Positions 8,276 to 16,611 of a DNA stretch of 64,000 bases are shown here, piece after piece (position 1 is the first letter of the stretch; the number at the start of each line of letters is the position of its first letter). A program made the position numbers and the translations under genes. Origin of the DNA: JADKHC01 sp047600805 (lineage in GTDB: Bacteria; Verrucomicrobiota; Verrucomicrobiia; Opitutales; Opitutaceae); NCBI GenBank assembly GCA_047600805.1, contig JASGKG010000001.1, forward strand, positions 372,001-436,000. Direction: 5' to 3'. Under the pieces are notes generated by a model that worked only from the letters and a program-made list of their open reading frames with translations, ran no database searches and was not told where the DNA came from.

Positions 8276-8514
8276 GCGAGATACTCCTTAGTCGCGACAG
8301 CATCATCACGATCCTCGAATCGTTGGAGGAGACGCGTGATCGAGTGATCAAAGAGGGGAAAGGCGAACTGCCGACCGATTGTTCGCGCGAGGATCTGATC
8401 GCTTATCTGGATCAGATCGAGACAGCGATTGACGAACTAGAAGCCCTCTACAACCGCTTGCGTGCGTCGCGCCCCGAACTCGCGCCATTTTCAGAGTTGA
8501 AGCGGCAGCGGTAG
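8272..8514 (+). CDS. Tsi2-like immunity/antitoxin protein
   Basis: This 80-residue acidic, all-helical protein overlaps the toxin stop by four bases (ATGA). Its layout matches Tsi2, the 77-residue immunity protein of Tse2. An N-terminal helix (LSRDSIITILESLEETRDRV) leads to a coiled-coil second helix (EDLIAYLDQIETAIDELEAL) and a short tail with LAPFSEL, like the Tsi2 LPPYDRL. Tsi2 works by direct binding to the toxin, so coupled translation makes sense. The assignment rests on size, helical pattern, tail motif and position next to a Tse2-like gene. Confidence 0.65.
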   Translation: MSEILLSRDSIITILESLEETRDRVIKEGKGELPTDCSREDLIAYLDQIETAIDELEALYNRLRASRPELAPFSELKRQR

Positions 8515-8574
8515 TTTCGCCGCGGCTGGTCGACTGCAAAGTGCAAAGTTCGCCCCCTTGCTCTCGCCCTGGGT

Positions 8575-9168
8575 TTGAATGAACAGGTAGATAGCTACTG
8601 GTTTAGTCAGGGCTTGACTCGGGTGGACTGGTACCGAATGTCGACGCTCATGCACATGAGCTTGGCGCAGGTAGGCGAGAAATACCGGACGATGCGTGAG
8701 AGGGCGTTTCGTGCGACGGAGCAAAACTTCTGCTCGCTGGGAATTCGGATTCGCACGATGCAGGAAAGTGATGCCGCAGAGGCCGACGCTTGGCCCGATA
8801 CCCATGGCGTCCGCTCTTGGTCTTGGCAGCAAATGCGGCAGGTGCTCCAGCGTGATCAGAAACGTTTTGATGTCGCTGTTTTGGCCGAAGGGAAACTATG
8901 CGCCGTATGTCTTGGTGCGCCGACGCGAGGGAAAATGGCTCTAAAGTTATATTTCATTGAGAGCTGCCCGGTCCAAAATCCGCTGCGCGGGAATGTTTTG
9001 AAAATTGTATTTTTCGCCGCTCACACCTACGCGAAAGCGTTGGGATCGCTCGAGGTCCATATTGTGGAGCCGGCAAGCGAGCGACTTGTTGAGATTTATA
9101 GCGCATACCACTACGAACCTTTTAGTGACAAAACGGGTAAAGTGACGCACATGAGGAAAGCCACATGA
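8575..9168 (+). CDS. Unknown protein, GNAT-like C-terminal half
   Basis: The 197-residue protein has no clear family match. Residues about 125-195 read like the second half of a GNAT acetyltransferase: NPLRGNVLKIVFFAAHTYAKAL, then a beta strand LEVHIV, then EIYSAYHYEPF, the usual 'Y...GF' end. The first half lacks a clear acetyl-CoA loop, so activity is uncertain. The frame opens with TTG at 8575; an ATG at 8638 is the alternative start (176 residues). It sits 60 bp after the Tsi2-like gene on the same strand and overlaps the next gene by four bases, so it probably belongs to the same operon. Confidence 0.55.
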   Translation: MNEQVDSYWFSQGLTRVDWYRMSTLMHMSLAQVGEKYRTMRERAFRATEQNFCSLGIRIRTMQESDAAEADAWPDTHGVRSWSWQQMRQVLQRDQKRFDVAVLAEGKLCAVCLGAPTRGKMALKLYFIESCPVQNPLRGNVLKIVFFAAHTYAKALGSLEVHIVEPASERLVEIYSAYHYEPFSDKTGKVTHMRKAT

Positions 9169-9371
9169 AACGAAAGCCAAAAGATTCTAAGCGTGTTTCA
9201 GCCAAAAAGCCGGCGAGGAAAAACGTCGACGAGCCCACGGGCGTTCTGGCCGGACCCAAGAGCAAACAAGCTCTGGCAAAAATCTTGGCTGAAATTGAGG
9301 CCAACATAGAAACCAACAACGAGGACGACGAAGAAGCCGAGGGCGAACGTTGGAAGAAAGGCTCCAAATGA
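9165..9371 (+). CDS. Small charged protein, unknown
   Basis: The 68-residue protein starts with an ATGA overlap on the preceding gene. The N-terminal third is lysine/arginine-rich (MKRKPKDSKRVSAKKPARK) and the end is acidic (NNEDDEEAEGE) before a lysine tail. The middle helix is KQALAKILAEIEANIE. The strongly split charge suggests a small binding or antitoxin-like protein. No family is recognised. Translational coupling on both sides supports that it is real. Confidence 0.55.
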   Translation: MKRKPKDSKRVSAKKPARKNVDEPTGVLAGPKSKQALAKILAEIEANIETNNEDDEEAEGERWKKGSK

Positions 9372-9538
9372 ACGGTCAGCCAGAAATGACGCCCGAGGAG
9401 TTTGACAAATGGTTAGAGCAAAACGGTGCGGCGATGAAAGCCCAAGCCGAACGCAATGCTCTGAACTATTTGGCGAACCAACAAGCGAATGAACTCGCCC
9501 GTAGGAATGTTGTGCCGAAAGAGCCTGAGAAGAACTAG
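9368..9538 (+). CDS. Small helical protein, unknown
   Basis: The 56-residue protein begins at an ATG that overlaps the previous stop (ATGA). It is mostly helical and rich in Ala, Asn, Gln and Glu (MTPEEFDKWLEQNGAAMK, then ALNYLANQQANEL). A longer TTG start at 9350 is possible but lacks the coupling logic. It ends the run of five same-strand genes that begins with the Tse2-like toxin. I do not recognise it. Confidence 0.5.
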   Translation: MNGQPEMTPEEFDKWLEQNGAAMKAQAERNALNYLANQQANELARRNVVPKEPEKN

Positions 9539-9560
9539 AGGTCGCCTAGACTCGCCACTG

Positions 9561-10049
9561 CTAGCTTAGAGAAGACGATTTCGGAGCACCAAACACGGAT
9601 TTAGAAAACCCTAAAGCGAGATCGACGGGGTGAAACTTGACCCGCCCTGCCTGCAAAAGATCGGTGCAGTACTTCATCATGGTTTCACGATCTCTTGTGA
9701 TGAGGTACTGGTAACCTCTCGCGTGCGCATGCCCGATGATTTTAAAATCGTCTTTAAGGGACTGCCTACCGCCCGGCGGCCCGCTTGGGTTTTTATAGGC
9801 GGCATAGTCGAGCTCGGCTGATATTATCGCGTCGTCGTGCGTGAAGGATTCCGTGACGAACTGGTCTTGCGGCATTGTGGACCACTTCTGCTTCAAGCTA
9901 AATTCGCCGACTACAATCGACGAAACACCCATCGGGATTCGTTCTTTTAGGAAATGTTTATAAAAAGCCGCTGCTTCTTTGTGAAACTCTGCTGCGGGAT
10001 TCACCAGCGTGATGAGAAAGCTGGTATCAAGAAAAACGGCGCCGTTCAC
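9561..10049 (-). CDS. PIN-domain ribonuclease-like protein
   Basis: The 162-residue protein has a PIN fold pattern. The first metal-binding aspartate is in VFLDTSFLI, a glutamate is in SSIVVGEFS, and later acidic residues are in LKDDFKIIGHA and LITRDRETM. These four acidic positions bind Mg2+ in VapC-type RNases. It starts with GTG at 10049 and overlaps the stop of the upstream gene (GTGA), so the two are translationally coupled. Its partner is not a short antitoxin but a 267-residue unknown protein, which is unusual for a VapBC pair. Confidence 0.75.
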   Translation of the reverse strand: MNGAVFLDTSFLITLVNPAAEFHKEAAAFYKHFLKERIPMGVSSIVVGEFSLKQKWSTMPQDQFVTESFTHDDAIISAELDYAAYKNPSGPPGGRQSLKDDFKIIGHAHARGYQYLITRDRETMMKYCTDLLQAGRVKFHPVDLALGFSKSVFGAPKSSSLS

Positions 10050-10849
10050 TCTTCACCTCCGCGTTGTTCTCTCACCCATGCGACAGGATCATTCACGTCT
10101 GACCAAGCCTCAGCGCCTGCGGCGAGCATCTTCTGGAACGCCGTTTCGTCGTACGCTGGTGTGTACCGAACAAAGGCAATCAACCTATAGTTGCGTAACT
10201 CACCGGTCCGACCATTGCGCTCCGCCGTTACACGAAGCAGCTTTTCCCCCGAGAAAGGATACGCCTCTCTTTCCAACAATTCCGAGTCCACCCAAACAAT
10301 CACTGGCTTGGGATTGTCACGCAGTCTTACGTGGATGTTGGCGTCCTCGCCACCAGCATTGACGATCCTGCCAAGGAGTGTTGCTTCGGTCGGGATCCAA
10401 ACATCCTCTTTGGTTCGTTTAATTACTGTGTCCTCTGTTATTTTAAATGCTTGGAGGCGTGTAGCGGTGCTTCTGGGTCGTATATCATATACGTGTCCCT
10501 CCATGACAGCGCGCCGTTGCCACTTGCGTAGTATCTCAAAACGTTTCGGGTCTGCCTCGACTTCAGCAGCCTCACTGTTGGCTGCGGCCATATCATTGTT
10601 AAAACTCTCTTCGACTTCTTCTGGAATCGGCAGCAAGAGTCCATAAGAGCCGTGCTTGACCGTGACGACGGCCGCATCGAGCGAACTTTTATTGGATCCC
10701 AAAATTAGCTGTTGGACCTCGTCTTGGAATTTCCGCATCTGGCCCCACAAAACGTGTTCGGGCGATACCGGCGTATCTCCAATCTTTGCCGTCAGGGCAA
10801 ATTCGACTTGTTGCTTCTGGGGCATTTGTACGCTCAACCAAAGGGGCAT
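10046..10849 (-). CDS. Unknown partner of the PIN-domain protein
   Basis: The 267-residue soluble protein has no recognised domain. A helix (LWGQMRKFQDEVQQLILGS) comes first, followed by a strand-rich segment and a long glutamate-rich helix. The C-terminal half is strand-rich (HIRV-like DANIHVRLRD, VIVWVDSELL, LLRVTAERN) and ends with MLAAGAEAWSDVNDPVAWVRE. The tail looks like the antitoxin-type C-termini that bind PIN toxins, but this is inference. I chose the ATG at 10849; a GTG at 10873 would add eight residues. It overlaps the PIN gene by four bases. Confidence 0.6.
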   Translation of the reverse strand: MPLWLSVQMPQKQQVEFALTAKIGDTPVSPEHVLWGQMRKFQDEVQQLILGSNKSSLDAAVVTVKHGSYGLLLPIPEEVEESFNNDMAAANSEAAEVEADPKRFEILRKWQRRAVMEGHVYDIRPRSTATRLQAFKITEDTVIKRTKEDVWIPTEATLLGRIVNAGGEDANIHVRLRDNPKPVIVWVDSELLEREAYPFSGEKLLRVTAERNGRTGELRNYRLIAFVRYTPAYDETAFQKMLAAGAEAWSDVNDPVAWVREQRGGEE

Positions 10850-10899
10850 CCGTTCGTTAACGCAAGCGGACACTACTAGCGCGGACGAAAGTCATATTC

Positions 10900-11085
10900 G
10901 TTCATCAGTGTGAATCAGTGGTCATAAGTGGTTCACCCGAACCAGCGAGTCGGGACGACTCGCTCCACCTCAGCCCGTTAGCGTGAATTAGCGAAAATTA
11001 GCGGTTCGAAAGTGATCGTGTGCGAGCCGGCAGGCCACGGAGGCCCGGCCTCAGCGAGGCCGGCTACAACGGACCGAACGGAGGG
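10900..11085. repeat. Palindromic intergenic repeats
   Basis: Two arms of the degenerate 'AATTAGCGAAAATTAGCGGTT' style flank the gap: GTGTGAATCAGTGGTCATAA at about 10911, and its inverted counterpart at about 10980-11007. Between them lies AGCGAGTCGGGACGACTCGCT, an inverted repeat. A further CCGGCCTCAGCGAGGCCGG hairpin lies at about 11047-11065. No gene is visible in the 244 bp between the two neighbouring minus-strand genes. Confidence 0.55.
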
Positions 11086-11093
11086 ATCAGCGG

Positions 11094-12452
11094 TCAGAAC
11101 TGGCCGGAGAGGTAGTACAGCCGCAGAAGGGCGAGGTGGCGTTGGTAGTTGGCGCCGGCGAGGTCGGCTTCGGCTTTGCGGAGTTCGGTATCGGCTTCGG
11201 AGGACGCTGATTCGAGAGCGAGGCCGTTGGCTGTGGATTGGTGGGCGAGCTGAGCGGCGCGTTGGCGGTATTCGAGAGCTTGCTTGGCTAGTCCGACCAG
11301 TTCGGTAGCGTAGGTGAGATCTTGATACATCAGCCGGATTTCGCGGGCGGAGTCTTCTTCAATGCGGTCGCGGTTCACTTCGGCGGCGCGCCGCTGCGCG
11401 GCGGTGCGCGCGACTTCGGCGTCCTTGCGGCCGAAATCAAAAATATCCCAGCTTAGCGTCAGCCCCACCGAGGCGCTGCGGCGCGGCACGATGGGAATTC
11501 CGTCTTGGGCATAGCCGGAGGCGATAAGAGAAAGTTCGGGAATGCGGGCCTGACGCGCGGCGCGGGTGGCCGAGGCGGCTTTTTCCACCGTGGCGGCGGC
11601 GATTTGGCGGTCGGGATTGTCTTTAGCGTGCGACAGCCAGTGTTCGAGCGGACGCTCCTCGCGGGTGGGGAGATCGCTGGCGAGGGTGAGGTGGTCGTTG
11701 CCCGGCTGGCCGATCAGGTCGGCGAGTTGCAGCGAAAGACGTTCGAGCTGCTGACGGCTTCGCGTGAGATCGGATTTCGCCTGGATCACGGCGGCGCGCA
11801 TGCCGAGCACGGATTCGTCGAGCAGTTCGCCGACTTTCTGCGCGTTTTCAGCGTCGCGGAGTTTTCGTTCCTGTGCAGCGAGCTTGGCCTCGTTTTCCGT
11901 CAGGCGTTTGGTTCCGAGAAGAACGCCGACGAACAATTCCTCGACGGAGAAACGCAGCTGGGCGGTGATGCGCGCGGCTTCGCGTTGGTTCTCGGTGAGG
12001 CCTGCTTTCGCGGCACTCACACCGCTGTTGATGCGCCAGAGCTGCGTCAACGGTTGTGCGATCGTGAGGTCGCCGATCACCGGCGTGTAACTACCCTTGG
12101 CAATCGTGAGATCCGAGGAGGGAAACGGCCCGAGGGCGGCGGCGGCTTGCGACATGCCGAGCTGCGCACCAAGTGCGTTCAATTGCGGTGTGAGAGAACC
12201 CTGGCTCACCGTGATGTCGGTCGAGTGCTGAATATACGCGCCGACTCCCATCACGGTGATCTGCGGGTAACGAAGCCGCCGAGCCGCATCGAGGCTGGAG
12301 GTCGCTTCGTCGACCTTCAGGCGGGCGAGTTGCGCAGCTTTGCTGTGTTTCAGAGCGAGCGCGACGGCGTCGTCGAGCGTGAGAGGCTTGGGCGATGGTT
12401 CGGCAGCGAGTGCGGCTGTCGTGATGAGTGCGGCGACAAGCAGGCGTTTCAT
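11094..12452 (-). CDS. TolC-family outer-membrane efflux protein
   Basis: The 452-residue protein has a signal peptide (MKRLLVAALITTAALA-AEP) and two outer-membrane-efflux repeats with long amphipathic helices. The repeats begin at LTLDDAVALALKHSKAAQ and PDRQIAAATVEKAASATRAA. The strand SVGLTLSWDIFDFGRK is typical of the family. TolC proteins form the outer-membrane channel of tripartite pumps. The ATG at 12452 overlaps the pump stop (ATGA), so the gene is the last of the tetR-adaptor-pump-channel set. A longer open frame to 12590 lies inside the pump gene and is not a start. Confidence 0.93.
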   Translation of the reverse strand: MKRLLVAALITTAALAAEPSPKPLTLDDAVALALKHSKAAQLARLKVDEATSSLDAARRLRYPQITVMGVGAYIQHSTDITVSQGSLTPQLNALGAQLGMSQAAAALGPFPSSDLTIAKGSYTPVIGDLTIAQPLTQLWRINSGVSAAKAGLTENQREAARITAQLRFSVEELFVGVLLGTKRLTENEAKLAAQERKLRDAENAQKVGELLDESVLGMRAAVIQAKSDLTRSRQQLERLSLQLADLIGQPGNDHLTLASDLPTREERPLEHWLSHAKDNPDRQIAAATVEKAASATRAARQARIPELSLIASGYAQDGIPIVPRRSASVGLTLSWDIFDFGRKDAEVARTAAQRRAAEVNRDRIEEDSAREIRLMYQDLTYATELVGLAKQALEYRQRAAQLAHQSTANGLALESASSEADTELRKAEADLAGANYQRHLALLRLYYLSGQF

Positions 12453-15400
12453 GACTTGACCTCCTTGGCGGTGGCGGGTTGCACCGGTTTGTTTTTCATG
12501 ACCAAGGCGTAGACCGACGGAATGACCAGCAACGTCATCACCATCGACCAGATGATTCCCACGGAAAACACGCTCGCGAGCGGCGCCCAAAGCGGTGAAC
12601 CGGAGATGATCATCGGAAGCACGCCGACCGCGGCGGCCATCGAGGTGAGAAAGATCGGGCGGATTCTGCGCAGGCCGGCGTGAATTGCGGCCTCCTTCGC
12701 GTCGAGACCTTCCTTGCGGCGCAACTCGTCCGCGTAGTCGACGAGGATGATGGAATTGCGAATGACGATGCCGACGAGGCTGATGAGCCCGACGGCGGCG
12801 GTGAAGCCGAGGACGTTTTCGGTGATCACCAACCCGGCCATAGCGCCAAAGAACGTGAGCGGGATCGCCAGCATGACCAGCAACGTTTCGCGGGTGTTCT
12901 TAAACTGGAACAGCATGACCAGGAAAATGAGCGCGACGCTGGCGATCAGCGCCTTCACCATCTTGCCGAAGGTTTCCTGCTGGCCCTCGAATTCGCCGCC
13001 GTACTCGATGCGATAGCCGGGCGGCAGCTTGATCTTGGCGATTTCTGCTTGGACGGGGGCCAAGACCTGCGAAGGCAGCGTGTCGAAGTTGGGATTCACG
13101 AGCACGGTGAGCGTGCGCACGCCGTTGCGACGGGAGATTTGCGACGGGCTCCAGGCGGGTGCGGCTTTCGCCACTTCGGCGAGAGGGACGGTGGCTTGGC
13201 TGAGCGGCGCGCGCAGCATGAGGCTGTTCAAAGCGGAGTAGTCCTCGCGATGCTCGCGGTCGAGCCGGAGCACGATCGGCACGGGCGCGTCGTGTTCCCA
13301 AACCTCGGTCATGGTCAAGCCGGTGAAGCCCGCCATGACCTGCGTGGCGATGACGTTGGTGGCGAGGCCGAGGCGGTTGGCCACCTCGCTGTTGACCTCA
13401 AGATCGACCGAGAAACCGTCGCGGAAATCGTCGCGCACCTGCGCCGCGCCGGGTACGCGCTCGGCGACCTTACGCACCTGGTCGCCAATCTCGCGGAGCT
13501 GCGCGAGTTCGGGACCAACGATGCGAATCTCGACCGGCGCGCTCACGACTTCGCCCTGCTGAAGGCGCTGCACATTGATGCGAACGCCGGGAACGAGATT
13601 GGCGAACTTGCGTTCGTATTCCCGAACCAGTGCGTCGGTTTCGCCAGAACTATGCGTGCTCACCAAAAGCATGCCGTAACTCGGGCGTGGCACCTCGGGC
13701 GCGAAACTGTAGTACACACGTGGAGCGGCGGTGCCGACGAACGCGGCGAAACGCGGGATGCGCTTGTCGGTTTGCAAAACGCGTTCGACCTGGCGAACGG
13801 CATGGTCGGTCGCTTCGAGCCGGGTGCCGACGGGCATGTCGATTTCCACGACGAATTGGGCGCGTTCGGCGGCCGGAAAAAACTTTTGCTTAATGAGCGG
13901 TGTGAGCAACAGGCCGGCCGGAATCGTCAGAATGGCGGCGACGATGACGAGGCGTGGGTGTTGGACGACGGGCCGGATCATGCGTCCGTAGATTTTTAAA
14001 ACATAGTCGAGAACCTTGGCGCCGATGCTGCCGTGCTGATCCTTGAGACCTTTCTTGATGAACGTGTGACAGAGCAGCGGCGTGAGCAGCATCGCGACCC
14101 CGAATGAGACCATCAGCGCGATTGCGACGGTGATCGGCAGACTGATGATGAATTCGCGCGTGGCGCCGGTGAGGAAAAACGCGAGCGGCAGGAACGCGAA
14201 GACGATCGCGATCGTGGCGGTGAAGACGGGAATCGTCAGCTCGTGCGCGCTCTTCCAAGCGGCGTCCCAGAGCGACAACCCCTCGTCGAGCTTTTCGACG
14301 TAGTTGTCGGCAATGACGATCGCGTCATCCACAACCATGCCGAGCACGACAATGAGCGACGCGAGCGAAACCTCGTGCAACTCGATGCCGAGCGAGTTCA
14401 ACGTGCGGAACGTAATCGCCACTGTCACGGGAATGGCCATCGCGGCGATGGAGGCGACGCGGAAGGGGAGGAGCAGCATCGTGACGAGCACGACGGCGCC
14501 GATGGCGATGAAAAACTCGCGGATGAAATGGTTGATGGAGTCGGCGACGACGCCCGGCTGGTCGTTGATGACGTGGATTTTCACGTCACCGGGCAGAAGC
14601 TTTTGAGTTTCGGCGAGGCGCGTTTCGATCTGCTTGCCGAATTCCACGATGTTGTTGCCCGGCTGCATTTCTACCGAGAGCAACAAGGCGGCATCGTCCT
14701 GACCGTTGACTCTGATGAGTGATTCGGGATCGGAAAGCCGGCGCTCGACTGTAGCGACATCGCCAATACGCACGACGCGATTGTTGAGAAGATCGGAGAA
14801 GACCACCTGCTGCCGCACCTCGTCGGCCGACGAATAGCGGCCATGTGTGTGCAGCGGCGCCTCGACGTCGCCGGACTTGATCGTGCCGGTGTAAGGTATC
14901 GCGTTTTGCTCCTTCAGCACGGTTGTGACCATCGCGAGCCCGACGCCGTAGCGGGCCATGCGCTGCGAATCAGCCTCGACGTAGATCGATTCCTTGCGCT
15001 CGCCGTAACGCTTGATGCGGCCGATGCCCTCGACCGTGCGCATCGCGTCCTCGATTTTTTCAACGTAACGGCGAAGCTCCGTGTAGTTGCGCTTTGGAGA
15101 CGTGACGCCGATCAGGAGCGCGACGGATTCGCCGAAGTCGGAGTCGACGCTCGGCCCGATTACCTCTGACGGCAGTTTCGTCTGCTTGAATTCGAAAAGC
15201 CCGAGCCGCAGGCGCGACCAGAAACCGGTTTTGTCTTTGACCCATTCGTTCAGCTCGACCGTGACCACCACCAAACCGTCGCGCGTAAACGATTTCGTTT
15301 TCTTTGGATTAATTTCAGTGAACGAAAAAAGGTACGTTTCGAGCGGCCGTGTGACCTGTTGCTCGACCTGCGCGGTGTTGGCGCCCGGATAAATCATCGC

Positions 15401-15541
15401 GACCAGCGCTTCGTGGACGGACACCGTCGGGGTGTCCTGCCGCGGCATGGTCAGCAGCGACTCGAGGCCGAGCGCGATGACGGCGAAACTCAGGACGAAA
15501 GCCACCTGGCGGTGGCGCAGAGGCCAAGTCAGGAGGTTCAT
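12449..15541 (-). CDS. RND-family efflux pump, inner-membrane transporter
   Basis: The 1030-residue transporter has the size and layout of AcrB/MexB-type pumps. A first transmembrane helix is followed by a large periplasmic porter domain, a central membrane block and a duplicated second half. The central motif GMVVDDAIVIADNYVE carries the paired aspartates of the proton relay, and FVFMLFQFKN-type helices mark the second block. These pumps export drugs or other small molecules using proton flux. The start at 15541 (MNLLTWPLRHRQVAF) overlaps the adaptor stop by four bases. The substrate cannot be told from sequence. Confidence 0.95.
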   Translation of the reverse strand: MNLLTWPLRHRQVAFVLSFAVIALGLESLLTMPRQDTPTVSVHEALVAMIYPGANTAQVEQQVTRPLETYLFSFTEINPKKTKSFTRDGLVVVTVELNEWVKDKTGFWSRLRLGLFEFKQTKLPSEVIGPSVDSDFGESVALLIGVTSPKRNYTELRRYVEKIEDAMRTVEGIGRIKRYGERKESIYVEADSQRMARYGVGLAMVTTVLKEQNAIPYTGTIKSGDVEAPLHTHGRYSSADEVRQQVVFSDLLNNRVVRIGDVATVERRLSDPESLIRVNGQDDAALLLSVEMQPGNNIVEFGKQIETRLAETQKLLPGDVKIHVINDQPGVVADSINHFIREFFIAIGAVVLVTMLLLPFRVASIAAMAIPVTVAITFRTLNSLGIELHEVSLASLIVVLGMVVDDAIVIADNYVEKLDEGLSLWDAAWKSAHELTIPVFTATIAIVFAFLPLAFFLTGATREFIISLPITVAIALMVSFGVAMLLTPLLCHTFIKKGLKDQHGSIGAKVLDYVLKIYGRMIRPVVQHPRLVIVAAILTIPAGLLLTPLIKQKFFPAAERAQFVVEIDMPVGTRLEATDHAVRQVERVLQTDKRIPRFAAFVGTAAPRVYYSFAPEVPRPSYGMLLVSTHSSGETDALVREYERKFANLVPGVRINVQRLQQGEVVSAPVEIRIVGPELAQLREIGDQVRKVAERVPGAAQVRDDFRDGFSVDLEVNSEVANRLGLATNVIATQVMAGFTGLTMTEVWEHDAPVPIVLRLDREHREDYSALNSLMLRAPLSQATVPLAEVAKAAPAWSPSQISRRNGVRTLTVLVNPNFDTLPSQVLAPVQAEIAKIKLPPGYRIEYGGEFEGQQETFGKMVKALIASVALIFLVMLFQFKNTRETLLVMLAIPLTFFGAMAGLVITENVLGFTAAVGLISLVGIVIRNSIILVDYADELRRKEGLDAKEAAIHAGLRRIRPIFLTSMAAAVGVLPMIISGSPLWAPLASVFSVGIIWSMVMTLLVIPSVYALVMKNKPVQPATAKEVKS

Positions 15542-16578
15542 CGTGTGACGGAAACTTTCAGTTGGGCGCCTTCGAACAGCGTGAGCGGCACGTTGGCGAT
15601 CACGAGATCGCCATCCTTTAGGCCCTTGGTGACCTCGATCTCGGACGTCTGTAACGAACCGATCTCGATCACCTGTCGGGCGGCCGTGTGCCGGGCTGGA
15701 TCGACGATCCAAACGAACAACGAGCCATCGGGAAACTTTTGCACGACCTGGGGCGGCACCGTGACTGCGCTGTGCTGCTCACCGGTTTGGATGTGTGAGA
15801 TCACCACGTTGCCTGGACGCAACCGGTGGTCTTCGTTGGCGAGTTTGATTTTCACCGCGAAGGAACGCGACAACGGATCGGCCTGCGGAAGCTCGGCTTC
15901 GACCTTGCCGATGAACGCCTGTTTGCCTGAAGCAGGCAGAACGATTTTCGCGGTCTGCCCGACAGCAATGCGGCGGGCGTCGGCTTCCGAAACACCGACA
16001 TTGGCCCAAACGGGAGCAGGCGCGAGCACGGTGAAAATCGGGGTGCCGGGTCCCACGACGACGCCGGTGGCCACGTGATGTTTGACGACGAGACCGTCGA
16101 ACGGTGCGCGCAACTCCGTGTAGGCGAGCTGACGCCGGGCGAGTTCGGCCGCGGCGGACGCTTCACGTAGGCCGGCCTCGATCTTGTCGAAATCTGTCGC
16201 GGTCAGGCTGCCGAGCTCGTGCAGCTTCGCTAGACGCTCGTGCCGTGAGCGGACCTCGGAGAGTTTCGCCTCGGCGATTTCGAGCGCGTGTTGGTAATCC
16301 GAAGGATCAAGCCGGGCGAGCACTTGGTCACGTTTGACCTCCGCGCCGTCCTCGACGTCGACGGAGAGAATCCGGCCCGCGACGAGGAAGCCGACGTCGG
16401 CTTTGTCGACCGCGTCGATCGCCCCGGACGCGATCACCTCGTCGTGAATGGTCTTGCTGGCGACCGCGACGACCTGGACCGCAACCTCGTCGTGCGCGCC
16501 AGGGGCTTCGTTGCGGCGGCAGCCGGTCGCAAGCAGGAGCCCAATAGTCAATGCCGTGAGGACGAGTGGTGTTTTCAT
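15538..16578 (-). CDS. RND efflux periplasmic adaptor (HlyD/MFP family)
   Basis: The 346-residue lipoprotein has a signal peptide ending in a lipobox (LLATGC, cysteine near residue 20). Barrel-sandwich halves flank a helical hairpin: GRILSVDVEDGAEVKRDQVL, and AYTELRAPFDGLVVKHHV. A beta-barrel domain and a membrane-proximal domain follow. Adaptors of this kind join the inner-membrane pump to the TolC channel. It is the first structural gene after the TetR regulator, 33 bp downstream, and its stop overlaps the pump start. Confidence 0.94.
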   Translation of the reverse strand: MKTPLVLTALTIGLLLATGCRRNEAPGAHDEVAVQVVAVASKTIHDEVIASGAIDAVDKADVGFLVAGRILSVDVEDGAEVKRDQVLARLDPSDYQHALEIAEAKLSEVRSRHERLAKLHELGSLTATDFDKIEAGLREASAAAELARRQLAYTELRAPFDGLVVKHHVATGVVVGPGTPIFTVLAPAPVWANVGVSEADARRIAVGQTAKIVLPASGKQAFIGKVEAELPQADPLSRSFAVKIKLANEDHRLRPGNVVISHIQTGEQHSAVTVPPQVVQKFPDGSLFVWIVDPARHTAARQVIEIGSLQTSEIEVTKGLKDGDLVIANVPLTLFEGAQLKVSVTR

Positions 16579-16611
16579 CGGAAAGATTTGGGAAATGGAT
16601 ATTGCGGTGAG

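Noticed and set aside
8575..9538. Phage remnant
   Set aside because: No integrase, capsid, portal or terminase gene and no attachment site are visible near these small genes.
12680..13999. A 439-residue plus-strand frame opposite the RND pump
   Set aside because: It is a shadow; the His/Asp/Glu/Arg-rich composition is typical of antisense translation of GC-rich genes.
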